Origin: Bolinopsis microptera
Taxonomy: Eukaryota > Ctenophora > Tentaculata > Lobata > Bolinopsidae
NCBI RefSeq assembly: GCF_026151205.1
Contig: NC_087082.1
Coordinates: 1,702,001 to 1,766,000, forward strand
Direction of reading: 5' to 3'
DNA: 64,000 bases
Below are positions 1 through 13,895 of this stretch, one piece after another. Each line of letters opens with the position of its first letter. The stretch's first letter is position 1. Made by a program: the position numbers and the translations under genes. The notes beneath the pieces are model-generated. The model was not told where the DNA came from. It saw only the letters and a program-made list of their open reading frames with translations, and searched no databases.

Positions 1-1380
1 GAAACCAATTAGTCAGTTAATTGATGATAGTATGAAACCAAATTGGGGTACTGCAAGTCAAAATCTCGAATAAAATTGTAAAATCATACTGTCCAATACT
101 CTGTCCCATTTTCAGTTTTTGAAGCTGAAATTTCCAGGGCCGAAATTTTACAGTTTTGACCGAATTTCTGACCTGCAACCAATTAGTCAGTCAGCTTTAG
201 ATGACAAATGACACGATTGAGGTGCTGGGAGTTTGATATCGGTCGGAGGAAGCTCACAGCAGAAAGCTTAACAAAACGAAAAGTTGTATTTTCAAAACTC
301 TGTCCCATTTTCAGATATGAAATTTCTGAACACACATTTGACAGATTGGATGAAATTGTTGCCCAGAAACCAATTATAGTCAGTTAATTGATGATGGTTT
401 GAAACCAAATTGGGGTACTGCAAGTCAAAATCTCGAATAAAATCGGAAAATCATACTGTCCAATACTCTGTCCCATTTTCAGTTTTTGAAGCTGAAATTT
501 CCAGGGCCGAAATTTTACAGTTTTGACCGGTTTTCTGACCTGCAACCAATTAGTCAGTCAATTATAGATGACAAATGACACGATTGAGGTGCTGGAAGTT
601 TGATTTCGGTCGGAGGAAATTCACAGCAGAAAGCTTAACAAAACGAAAAGTTGTATTTTCAAAACTCTCCCATTTTCAGATATGAAAATTTCTGAACACA
701 CATTTGACAGATTGGATGAAATTTTTGCCCAGAAACCAATTAGTCAGTTAATTGATGATAGTATGAAACCAAATTGGGGTACTGCAAGTCAAAATCTCGA
801 ATAAAATCGGAAAATCATACTGTCCAATACTCTGTCTCTTTTTCAGTTTTTGAAGCTGAAATTTCCAGCGCCGAAATTTTACAGTTTTGACCGAATTTCT
901 GACCTGCAACCAATTAGTCAGTCAACTATAGATGACAAATGACACGATTGAGGTGCTGGAAGTTTGATTTCGGTCGGAGGAAGCTCACAGCAGAAAGCTT
1001 AACAAAACGAAAAGTTGTATCTTCAAAACTCAGTCCCATTTTCAGATATGAAAATGTCTGAACACACATTTGACAGATTGGATGAAATTTTTGCCCAGAA
1101 ACCAATTAGTCAGTTAATTGATGATGGTATGAAACCAAATTGGGGTACTGCAAGTCAAAATCTTGAAAAAAATTGGAAAATCATACTGTCCAATACTCTG
1201 TCCCATTTTCAGTTTTTGAAGCTGAAATTTCCAGGGCCGAAATTTTACAGTTTTGACCGAATTTCTGACCTGCAACCAATTAGTCAGTCAACTATAAATG
1301 ACAAATGACACGATTGAGGTGCTGGAAGTTTGATTTCGGTCGGAGGAAGCTCACAGCAGAAAGCTTAACAAAACGAAAAG

Positions 1381-4300
1381 TTGTATTTTCAAAAGTCTGT
1401 CCCATTTTCAGATATGAAAATGTCTGAACACACATTTGACAGATTGGATGAAATTTTTGCCCAGAAACCAATTAGTCAGTTAATTGATGATGGTATGAAA
1501 CGAAATTGGGGTACTGCAAGTCAAAATCTCGAAAAAAATTGGAAAATCATACTGTCCAATACTCTGTCCCATTTTCAGTTTTTGAAGCTGAAATTTTCAG
1601 GGCCGAAATTTTACAGTTTTGACCGAATTTCTGACCTGCAACCAATTAGTCAGTCAGCTTTAGATGACAAATGACACGATTGAGGTGCTGGGAGTTTGAT
1701 TTCGGTCGGAGGAAGCTCACAGCAGAAAGCTTAACAAAACGAAAAGTTGTATTTTCAAAAGTCTGTCCCATTTTCAGATATGAAAATGTCTGAACACACA
1801 TTTGACAGATTGGATGAAATTTTTGCCCAGAAACCAATTAGTCAGTTAATTGATGATGGTATGAAACGAAATTGGGGTACTGCAAGTCAAAATCTCGAAA
1901 AAAATTGGAAAATCATACTGTCCAATACTCTGTCCCATTTTCAGTTTTTGAAGCTGAAATTTCCAGGGCCGGAATTTTACAGTTTTGACCGAATTTCTGA
2001 CCTGCAACCAATTAGTCAGTCAGCTTTAGATGACAAATGACACGATTGAGGTGCTGGGAGTTTGATATCGGTCGGAGGAAGCTCACAGCAGAAAGCTTAA
2101 CAAAACGAAAAGTTGTATTTTCAAAACTCTGTCCCATTTTCAGATATGAAATTTCTGAACACACATTTGACAGATTGGATGAAATTGTTGCCCAGAAACC
2201 AATTATAGTCAGTTAATTGATGATGGTTTGAAACCAAATTGGGGTACTGCAAGTCAAAATCTCGAATAAAATCGGAAAATCATACTGTCCAATACTCTGT
2301 CCCATTTTCAGTTTTTGAAGCTGAAATTTCCAGGGCCGAAATTTTACAGTTTTGACCGGTTTTCTGACCTGCAACCAATTAGTCAGTCAACTATAGATGA
2401 CAAATGACACGATTGAGGTGCTGGAAGTTTGATTTCGGTCGCAGGAAGCTCACAGCAGAAAGCTTAACAAAACGAAAAGTTGTATTTTCAAAACTCTGTC
2501 CCATTTTCATATATGAAAATGTCTGAACACACATTTGACAGATTGGATGAAATTTTTGCCCAGAAACCAATTAGTCAGTTAATTGATGATAGTATGAAAC
2601 CAAATTGGGGTACTGCAAGTCAAAATCTCGAATAAAATTGTAAAATCATACTGTCCAATGCTCTGTCCCATTTTCAGTTTTTGAAGCTGAAATTTCCAGG
2701 GCCGAAATTTTACAGTTTTGACCGAATTTATGACCTGCAACCAATTAGTCAGTCAACTATAAATGACAAATGACACGATTGAGGTGCTGGAAGTTTGATT
2801 TCGGTCGGAGGAAGCTCACAGCAGAAAGCTTAACAAAACGAAAAGTTGTATTTTCAAAAGTCTGTCCCATTTTCAGATATGAAAATGTCTGAACACACAT
2901 TTGACAGATTGGATGAAATTTTTGCCCAGAAACCAATTAGTCAGTTAATTGATGATGGTATGAAACGAAATTGGGGTACTGCAAGTCAAAATCTCGAAAA
3001 AAATTGGAAAATCATACTGTCCAATACTCTGTCCCATTTTCAGTTTTTGAAGCTGAAATTTCCAGGGCCGAAATTTTACAGTTTTGACCGAATTTCTGAC
3101 CTGCAACCAATTAGTCAGTCAACTATAAATGACAAATGACACGATTGAGGTGCAGGAAGTTTGATTTCGGTCGGAGGAAGCTCACAGCAGAAAGCTTAAC
3201 AAAACGAAAAGTTGTATTTTCAAAAGTCTGTCCCATTTTCAGATATGAAAATGTCTGAACACACATTTGACAGATTGGATGAAATTTTTGCCCAGAAACC
3301 AATTAGTCAGTTAATTGATGATGGTATGAAACGAAATTGGGGTACTGCAAGTCAAAATCTCGAAAAAAATTGGAAAATCATACTGTCCAATACTCTGTCC
3401 CATTTTCAGTTTTTGAAGCTGAAATTTTCAGGGCCGAAATTTTACAGTTTTGACCGAATTTCTGACCTGCAACCAATTAGTCAGTCAGCTTTAGATGACA
3501 AATGACACGATTGAGGTGCTGGGAGTTTGATTTCGGTCGGAGGAAGCTCACAGCAGAAAGCTTAACAAAACGAAAAGTTGTATTTTCAAAAGTCTGTCCC
3601 ATTTTCAGATATGAAAATGTCTGAACACACATTTGACAGATTGGATGAAATTTTTGCCCAGAAACCAATTAGTCAGTTAATTGATGATGGTATGAAACGA
3701 AATTGGGGTACTGCAAGTCAAAATCTCGAAAAAAATTGGAAAATCATACTGTCCAATACTCTGTCCCATTTTCAGTTTTTGAAGCTGAAATTTCCAGGGC
3801 CGGAATTTTACAGTTTTGACCGAATTTCTGACCTGCAACCAATTAGTCAGTCAGCTTTAGATGACAAATGACACGATTGAGGTGCTGGGAGTTTGATATC
3901 GGTCGGAGGAAGCTCACAGGAGAAAGCTTAACAAAACGAAAAGTTGTATTTTCAAAACTCTGTCCCATTTTCAGATATGAAATTTCTGAACACACATTTG
4001 ACAGATTGGATGAAATTGTTGCCCAGAAACCAATTATAGTCAGTTAATTGATGATGGTTTGAAACCAAATTGGGGTACTGCAAGTCAAAATCTCGAATAA
4101 AATCGGAAAATCATACTGTCCAATACTCTGTCCCATTTTCAGTTTTTGAAGCTGAAATTTCCAGGGCCGAAATTTTACAGTTTTGACCGGTTTTCTGACC
4201 TGCAACCAATTAGTCAGTCAACTATAGATGACAAATGACACGATTGAGGTGCTGGAAGTTTGATTTCGGTCGCAGGAAGCTCACAGCAGAAAGCTTAACA

Positions 4301-5042
4301 AAACGAAAAGTTGTATTTTCAAAACTCTGTCCCATTTTCATATATGAAAATGTCTGAACACACATTTGACAGATTGGATGAAATTTTTGCCCAGAAACCA
4401 ATTAGTCAGTTAATTGATGATAGTATGAAACCAAATTGGGGTACTGCAAGTCAAAATCTCGAATAAAATTGTAAAATCATACTGTCCAATGCTCTGTCCC
4501 ATTTTCAGTTTTTGAAGCTGAAATTTCCAGGGCCGAAATTTTACAGTTTTGACCGAATTTATGACCTGCAACCAATTAGTCAGTCAACTATAAATGACAA
4601 ATGACACGATTGAGGTGCTGGAAGTTTGATTTCGGTCGGAGGAAGCTCACAGCAGAAAGCTTAACAAAACGAAAAGTTGTATTTTCAAAAGTCTGTCCCA
4701 TTTTCAGATATGAAAATGTCTGAACACACATTTGACAGATTGGATGAAATTTTTGCCCAGAAACCAATTAGTCAGTTAATTGATGATGGTATGAAACGAA
4801 ATTGGGGTACTGCAAGTCAAAATCTCGAAAAAAATTGGAAAATCATACTGTCCAATACTCTGTCCCATTTTCAGTTTTTGAAGCTGAAATTTCCAGGGCC
4901 GAAATTTTACAGTTTTGACCGAATTTCTGACCTGCAACCAATTAGTCAGTCAACTATAAATGACAAATGACACGATTGAGGTGCAGGAAGTTTGATTTCG
5001 GTCGGAGGAAGCTCACAGCAGAAAGCTTAACAAAACGAAAAG
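1381..5042. repeat. 1831-bp higher-order repeat, two copies (five satellite dimers each)
   Basis: The five-unit block 1381-3211 recurs at 3212-5042 with a constant 1831-bp offset, and the order of variant units is the same in both: intact, intact, 'attatagtcag' insertion, early-stop variant, intact. Differences seen by eye are very few, for example a single C/G change in 'cacagcagaaagc' (about 2088 versus 3919). This shows recent amplification of a multi-unit block and not independent drift of single units. Confidence 0.85.
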
Positions 5043-5073
5043 TTGTATTTTCAAAACTCTCCCATTTTCAGAT

Positions 5074-8000
5074 ATGAAAATTTCTGAACACACATTTGAC
5101 AGATTGGATGAAATTTTTGCCCAGAAACCAATTAGTCAGTTAATTGATGATGGTATGAAACGAAATTGGGGTACTGCAAGTCAAAATCTCGAAAAAAATT
5201 GGAAAATCATACTGTCCAATACTCTGTCCCATTTTCAGTTTTTGAAGCTGAAATTTTCAGGGCCGAAATTTTACAGTTTTGACCGGTTTTCTGACCTGCA
5301 ACCAATTAGTCAGTCAACTATAGATGACAAATGACACGATTGAGGTGCTGGAAGTTTGATTTCGGTCGCAGGAAGCTCACAGCAGAAAGCTTAACAAAAC
5401 GAAAAGTTGTATTTTCAAAACTCTGTCCCATTTTCATATATGAAAATGTCTGAACACACATTTGACAGATTGGATGAAATTTTTGCCCAGAAACCAATTA
5501 GTCAGTTAATTGATGATAGTATGAAACCAAATTGGGGTACTGCAAGTCAAAATCTCGAATAAAATTGTAAAATCATACTGTCCAATACTCTGTCCCATTT
5601 TCAGTTTTTGAAGCTGAAATTTCCAGGGCCGAAATTTTACAGTTTTGACCGAATTTCTGACCTGCAACCAATTAGTCAGTCAGCTTTAGATGACAAATGA
5701 CACGATTGAGGTGCTGGGAGTTTGATTTCGGTCGGAGGAAGCTCACAGCAGAAAGCTTAACAAAACGAAAAGTTGTATTTTCAAAACTCTCCCATTTTCA
5801 GATATGAAAATTTCTGAACACACATTTGACAGATTGGATGAAATTTTTGCCCAGAAACCAATTAGTCAGTTAATTGATGATGGTATGAAACGAAATTGGG
5901 GTACTGCAAGTCAAAATCTCGAAAAAAATTGGAAAATCATACTGTCCAATACTCTGTCCCATTTTCAGTTTTTGAAGCTGAAATTTCCAGGGCCGAAATT
6001 TTACAGTTTTGACCGGTTTTCTGACCTGCAACCAATTAGTCAGTCAACTATAGATGACAAATGACACGATTGAGGTGCTGGAAGTTTGATTTCGGTCGCA
6101 GGAAGCTCACAGCAGAAAGCTTAACAAAACGAAAAGTTGTATTTTCAAAACTCTGTCCCATTTTCATATATGAAAATGTCTGAACACACATTTGACAGAT
6201 TGGATGAAATTTTTGCCCAGAAACCAATTAGTCAGTTAATTGATGATAGTATGAAACCAAATTGGGGTACTGCAAGTCAAAATCTCGAATAAAATTGTAA
6301 AATCATACTGTCCAATACTCTGTCCCATTTTCAGTTTTTGAAGCTGAAATTTCCAGGGCCGAAATTTTACAGTTTTGACCGAATTTCTGACCTGCAACCA
6401 ATTAGTCAGTCAGCTTTAGATGACAAATGACACGATTGAGGTGCTGGGAGTTTGATTTCGGTCGGAGGAAGCTCACAGCAGAAAGCTTAACAAAACGAAA
6501 AGTTGTATTTTCAAAACTCTCCCATTTTCAGATATGAAAATTTCTGAACACACATTTGACAGATTGGATGAAATTTTTGCCCAGAAACCAATTAGTCAGT
6601 TAATTGATGATGGTATGAAACGAAATTGGGGTACTGCAAGTCAAAATCTCGAAAAAAATTGGAAAATCATACTGTCCAATACTCTGTCCCATTTTCAGTT
6701 TTTGAAGCTGAAATTTCCAGGGCCGAAATTTTACAGTTTTGACCGAATTTCTGACCTGCAACCAATTAGTCAGTCAGCTTTAGATGAAAAATGACACGAT
6801 TGAGGTGCTGGGAGTTTGATATCGGTCGGAGGAAGCTCACAGCAGAAAGCTTAACAAAACGAAAAGTTGTATTTTCAAAACTCTGCCCCATTTTCAGATA
6901 TGAAAATGTCTGAACACACATTTGACAGATTGAATGAAATTTTTGCCCAGAAACCAATTAGTCAGTTAATTGATGATGGTATGAAACGAAATTGGGGTAC
7001 TGCAAGTCAAAATCTCGAAAAAAATTGGAAAATCATACTGTCCAATACTCTGTCCCATTTTCAGTTTTTGAAGCTGAAATTTCCAGGGCCGAAATTTTAC
7101 AGTTTTGACCGAATTTCTGACCTGCAACCAATTAGTCAGTCAGCTTTAGATGACAAATGACACGATTGAGGTGCTGGGAGTTTGATATCGGTCGGAGGAA
7201 GCTCACAGCAGAAAGCTTAACAAAACGAAAAGTTGTATTTTCAAAACTCTGTCCCATTTTCAGATATGAAATTTCTGAACACACATTTGACAGATTGGAT
7301 GAAATTGTTGCCCAGAAACCAATTATAGTCAGTTAATTGATGATGGTTTGAAACCAAATTGGGGTACTGCAAGTCAAAATCTCAAATAAAATCGGAAAAT
7401 CATACTGTCCAATACTCTGTCCCATTTTCAGTTTTTGAAGCTGAAATTTCCAGGGCCGAAATTTTACAGTTTTGACCGGTTTTCTGACCTGCAACCAATT
7501 AGTCAGTCAACTATAGATGACAAATGACACGATTGAGGTGCTGGAAGTTTGATTTCGGTCGCAGGAAGCTCACAGCAGAAAGCTTAACAAAACGAAAAGT
7601 TGTATTTTCAAAACTCTGTCCCATTTTCATATATGAAAATGTCTGAACACACATTTGACAGATTGGATGAAATTTTTGCCCAGAAACCAATTAGTCAGTT
7701 AATTGATGATAGTATGAAACCAAATTGGGGTACTGCAAGTCAAAATCTCGAATAAAATTGTAAAATCATACTGTCCAATGCTCTGTCCCATTTTCAGTTT
7801 TTGAAGCTGAAATTTCCAGGGCCGAAATTTTACAGTTTTGACCGAATTTATGACCTGCAACCAATTAGTCAGTCAACTATAAATGACAAATGACACGATT
7901 GAGGTGCTGGAAGTTTGATTTCGGTCGGAGGAAGCTCACAGCAGAAAGCTTAACAAAACGAAAAGTTGTATTTTCAAAAGTCTGTCCCATTTTCAGATAT

Positions 8001-11000
8001 GAAAATGTCTGAACACACATTTGACAGATTGGATGAAATTTTTGCCCAGAAACCAATTAGTCAGTTAATTGATGATGGTATGAAACGAAATTGGGGTACT
8101 GCAAGTCAAAATCTCGAAAAAAATTGGAAAATCATACTGTCCAATACTCTGTCCCATTTTCAGTTTTTGAAGCTGAAATTTCCAGGGCCGAAATTTTACA
8201 GTTTTGACCGAATTTCTGACCTGCAACCAATTAGTCAGTCAACTATAAATGACAAATGACACGATTGAGGTGCAGGAAGTTTGATTTCGGTCGGAGGAAG
8301 CTCACAGCAGAAAGCTTAACAAAACGAAAAGTTGTATTTTCAAAACTCTCCCATTTTCAGATATGAAAATTTCTGAACACACATTTGACAGATTGGATGA
8401 AATTTTTGCCCAGAAACCAATTAGTCAGTTAATTGATGATGGTATGAAACGAAATTGGGGTACTGCAAGTCAAAATCTCGAAAAAAATTGGAAAATCATA
8501 CTGTCCAATACTCTGTCCCATTTTCAGTTTTTGAAGCTGAAATTTTCAGGGCCGAAATTTTACAGTTTTGACCGGTTTTCTGACCTGCAACCAATTAGTC
8601 AGTCAACTATAGATGACAAATGACACGATTGAGGTGCTGGAAGTTTGATTTCGGTCGCAGGAAGCTCACAGCAGAAAGCTTAACAAAACGAAAAGTTGTA
8701 TTTTCAAAACTCTGTCCCATTTTCATATATGAAAATGTCTGAACACACATTTGACAGATTGGATGAAATTTTTGCCCAGAAACCAATTAGTCAGTTAATT
8801 GATGATAGTATGAAACCAAATTGGGGTACTGCAAGTCAAAATCTCGAATAAAATTGTAAAATCATACTGTCCAATACTCTGTCCCATTTTCAGTTTTTGA
8901 AGCTGAAATTTCCAGGGCCGAAATTTTACAGTTTTGACCGAATTTCTGACCTGCAACCAATTAGTCAGTCAGCTTTAGATGACAAATGACACGATTGAGG
9001 TGCTGGGAGTTTGATTTCGGTCGGAGGAAGCTCACAGCAGAAAGCTTAACAAAACGAAAAGTTGTATTTTCAAAACTCTCCCATTTTCAGATATGAAAAT
9101 TTCTGAACACACATTTGACAGATTGGATGAAATTTTTGCCCAGAAACCAATTAGTCAGTTAATTGATGATGGTATGAAACGAAATTGGGGTACTGCAAGT
9201 CAAAATCTCGAAAAAAATTGGAAAATCATACTGTCCAATACTCTGTCCCATTTTCAGTTTTTGAAGCTGAAATTTCCAGGGCCGAAATTTTACAGTTTTG
9301 ACCGAATTTCTGACCTGCAACCAATTAGTCAGTCAACTATAAATGACAAATGACACGATTGAGGTGCAGGAAGTTTGATTTCGGTCGGAGGAAGCTCACA
9401 GCAGAAAGCTTAACAAAACGAAAAGTTGTATTTTCAAAACTCTCCCATTTTCAGATATGAAAATTTCTGAACACACATTTGACAGATTGGATGAAATTTT
9501 TGCCCAGAAACCAATTAGTCAGTTAATTGATGATGGTATGAAACGAAATTGGGGTACTGCAAGTCAAAATCTCGAAAAAAATTGGAAAATCATACTGTCC
9601 AATACTCTGTCCCATTTTCAGTTTTTGAAGCTGAAATTTTCAGGGCCGAAATTTTACAGTTTTGACCGGTTTTCTGACCTGCAACCAATTAGTCAGTCAA
9701 CTATAGATGACAAATGACACGATTGAGGTGCTGGAAGTTTGATTTCGGTCGCAGGAAGCTCACAGCAGAAAGCTTAACAAAACGAAAAGTTGTATTTTCA
9801 AAACTCTGTCCCATTTTCATATATGAAAATGTCTGAACACACATTTGACAGATTGGATGAAATTTTTGCCCAGAAACCAATTAGTCAGTTAATTGATGAT
9901 AGTATGAAACCAAATTGGGGTACTGCAAGTCAAAATCTCGAATAAAATTGTAAAATCATACTGTCCAATACTCTGTCCCATTTTCAGTTTTTGAAGCTGA
10001 AATTTCCAGGGCCGAAATTTTACAGTTTTGACCGAATTTCTGACCTGCAACCAATTAGTCAGTCAGCTTTAGATGACAAATGACACGATTGAGGTGCTGG
10101 GAGTTTGATTTCGGTCGGAGGAAGCTCACAGCAGAAAGCTTAACAAAACGAAAAGTTGTATTTTCAAAACTCTCCCATTTTCAGATATGAAAATTTCTGA
10201 ACACACATTTGACAGATTGGATGAAATTTTTGCCCAGAAACCAATTAGTCAGTTAATTGATGATGGTATGAAACGAAATTGGGGTACTGCAAGTCAAAAT
10301 CTCGAAAAAAATTGGAAAATCATACTGTCCAATACTCTGTCCCATTTTCAGTTTTTGAAGCTGAAATTTCCAGGGCCGAAATTTTACAGTTTTGACCGAA
10401 TTTCTGACCTGCAACCAATTAGTCAGTCAACTATAAATGACAAATGACACGATTGAGGTGCAGGAAGTTTGATTTCGGTCGGAGGAAGCTCACAGCAGAA
10501 AGCTTAACAAAACGAAAAGTTGTATTTTCAAAACTCTGTCCCATTTGCAGATATGAAAATGTCTGAACACTTATTTGACAGATTGGTGATAATCAGATTG
10601 GTGATAATCAGTCATTAGTCAGTTAATTGATGATGGTTTGAAACCAAATTGGGGTACTGCAAGTCAAAATCTCGAAAAAAAATTGGAAAATCATACTGTC
10701 CAATACTCTGTCCCATTTTCAGTTTTTGAAGCTGAAATTTCCAGGGCCGAAATTTTACAGTTTTGACCGAATTTCTGACCTGCAACCAATTAGTCAGTCA
10801 ACTATAAATGACAAATGACACGATTGAGGTGCAGGAAGTTTGATTTCGGTCGGAGGAAGCTCACAGCAGAAAGCTTAACAAAACGAAAAGTTGTATTTTC
10901 AAAACTCTCCCATTTTCAGATATGAAAATTTCTGAACACACATTTGACAGATTGGATGAAATTTTTGCCCAGAAACCAATTAGTCAGTTAATTGATGATG

Positions 11001-13374
11001 GTATGAAACGAAATTGGGGTACTGCAAGTCAAAATCTCGAAAAAAATTGGAAAATCATACTGTCCAATACTCTGTCCCATTTTCAGTTTTTGAAGCTGAA
11101 ATTTTCAGGGCCGAAATTTTACAGTTTTGACCGGTTTTCTGACCTGCAACCAATTAGTCAGTCAACTATAGATGACAAATGACACGATTGAGGTGCTGGA
11201 AGTTTGATTTCGGTCGCAGGAAGCTCACAGCAGAAAGCTTAACAAAACGAAAAGTTGTATTTTCAAAACTCTGTCCCATTTTCATATATGAAAATGTCTG
11301 AACACACATTTGACAGATTGGATGAAATTTTTGCCCAGAAACCAATTAGTCAGTTAATTGATGATAGTATGAAACCAAATTGGGGTACTGCAAGTCAAAA
11401 TCTCGAATAAAATTGTAAAATCATACTGTCCAATACTCTGTCCCATTTTCAGTTTTTGAAGCTGAAATTTCCAGGGCCGAAATTTTACAGTTTTGACCGA
11501 ATTTCTGACCTGCAACCAATTAGTCAGTCAGCTTTAGATGACAAATGACACGATTGAGGTGCTGGGAGTTTGATTTCGGTCGGAGGAAGCTCACAGCAGA
11601 AAGCTTAACAAAACGAAAAGTTGTATTTTCAAAACTCTCCCATTTTCAGATATGAAAATTTCTGAACACACATTTGACAGATTGGATGAAATTTTTGCCC
11701 AGAAACCAATTAGTCAGTTAATTGATGATGGTATGAAACGAAATTGGGGTACTGCAAGTCAAAATCTCGAAAAAAATTGGAAAATCATACTGTCCAATAC
11801 TCTGTCCCATTTTCAGTTTTTGAAGCTGAAATTTCCAGGGCCGAAATTTTACAGTTTTGACCGGTTTTCTGACCTGCAACCAATTAGTCAGTCAACTATA
11901 GATGACAAATGACACGATTGAGGTGCTGGAAGTTTGATTTCGGTCGCAGGAAGCTCACAGCAGAAAGCTTAACAAAACGAAAAGTTGTATTTTCAAAACT
12001 CTGTCCCATTTTCATATATGAAAATTTGTCTGAACACACATTTGACAGATTGGATGAAATTTTTGCCCAGAAACCAATTAGTCAGTTAATTGATGATAGT
12101 ATGAAACCAAATTGGGGTACTGCAAGTCAAAATCTCGAATAAAATTGTAAAATCATACTGTCCAATACTCTGTCCCATTTTCAGTTTTTGAAGCTGAAAT
12201 TTCCAGGGCCGAAATTTTACAGTTTTGACCGAATTTCTGACCTGCAACCAATTAGTCAGTCAGCTTTAGATGACAAATGACACGATTGAGGTGCTGGGAG
12301 TTTGATTTCGGTCGGAGGAAGCTCACAGCAGAAAGCTTAACAAAACGAAAAGTTGTATTTTCAAAACTCTCCCATTTTCAGATATGAAAATTTCTGAACA
12401 CACATTTGACAGATTGGATGAAATTTTTGCCCAGAAACCAATTAGTCAGTTAATTGATGATGGTATGAAACGAAATTGGGGTACTGCAAGTCAAAATCTC
12501 GAAAAAAATTGGAAAATCATACTGTCCAATACTCTGTCCCATTTTCAGTTTTTGAAGCTGAAATTTCCAGGGCCGAAATTTTACAGTTTTGACCGGTTTT
12601 CTGACCTGCAACCAATTAGTCAGTCAACTATAGATGACAAATGACACGATTGAGGTGCTGGAAGTTTGATTTCGGTCGCAGGAAGCTCACAGCAGAAAGC
12701 TTAACAAAACGAAAAGTTGTATTTTCAAAACTCTGTCCCATTTTCATATATGAAAATGTCTGAACACACATTTGACAGATTGGATGAAATTTTTGCCCAG
12801 AAACCAATTAGTCAGTTAATTGATGATAGTATGAAACCAAATTGGGGTACTGCAAGTCAAAATCTCGAATAAAATTGTAAAATCATACTGTCCAATACTC
12901 TGTCCCATTTTCAGTTTTTGAAGCTGAAATTTCCAGGGCCGAAATTTTACAGTTTTGACCGAATTTCTGACCTGCAACCAATTAGTCAGTCAGCTTTAGA
13001 TGACAAATGACACGATTGAGGTGCTGGGAGTTTGATTTCGGTCGGAGGAAGCTCACAGCAGAAAGCTTAACAAAACGAAAAGTTGTATTTTCAAAACTCT
13101 CCCATTTTCAGATATGAAAATTTCTGAACACACATTTGACAGATTGGATGAAATTTTTGCCCAGAAACCAATTAGTCAGTTAATTGATGATGGTATGAAA
13201 CGAAATTGGGGTACTGCAAGTCAAAATCTCGAAAAAAATTGGAAAATCATACTGTCCAATACTCTGTCCCATTTTCAGTTTTTGAAGCTGAAATTTCCAG
13301 GGCCGAAATTTTACAGTTTTGACCGAATTTCTGACCTGCAACCAATTAGTCAGTCAGCTTTAGATGAAAAATGA
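5074..13374. repeat. ~730-bp and ~1094-bp higher-order repeats inside the satellite
   Basis: Here two unit types alternate: one with the shortened 'aactctcccattttcag' start and an intact frame, and one with 'ttcatatatg' and an internal stop. Equivalent unit starts fall at 5074, 5804 and 6534, and at 10922, 11652, 12384 and 13114, spacing about 730 bp. 8363 and 9457 are separated by 1094 bp (three units). The pair at 6534-7160 (with 'tagatgaaaaatg' and 'attgaatgaaat') reappears at 13114 onward. The pattern fits repeated unequal exchange between blocks. Confidence 0.7.
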
Positions 13375-13895
13375 CACGATTGAGGTGCTGGGAGTTTGAT
13401 ATCGGTCGGAGGAAGCTCACAGCAGAAAGCTTAACAAAACGAAAAGTTGTATTTTCAAAACTCTGCCCCATTTTCAGATATGAAAATGTCTGAACACACA
13501 TTTGACAGATTGAATGAAATTTTTGCCCAGAAACCAATTAGTCAGTTAATTGATGATAGTATGAAACCAAATTGGGGTACTGCAAGTCAAAATCTTGAAT
13601 AAAATTGTAAAATCATACTGTCCAATACTCTGTCCCATTTTCAGTTTTTGAAGCTGAAATTTCCAGGGCCGAAATTTTACAGTTTTGACCGGTTTTCTGA
13701 CCTGCAACCAATTAGTCAGTCAACTATAGATGACAAATGACACGATTGAGGTGCTGGAAGTTTGATTTTGGTCGCAGGAAGCTCACAGCAGAAAGCTTAA
13801 CAAAACGAAAAGTTGTATTTTCAAAACTCTGTCCCATTTTCATATATGAAAATGTCTGAACACACATTTGACAGATTGGATGAAATTTTTGCCCA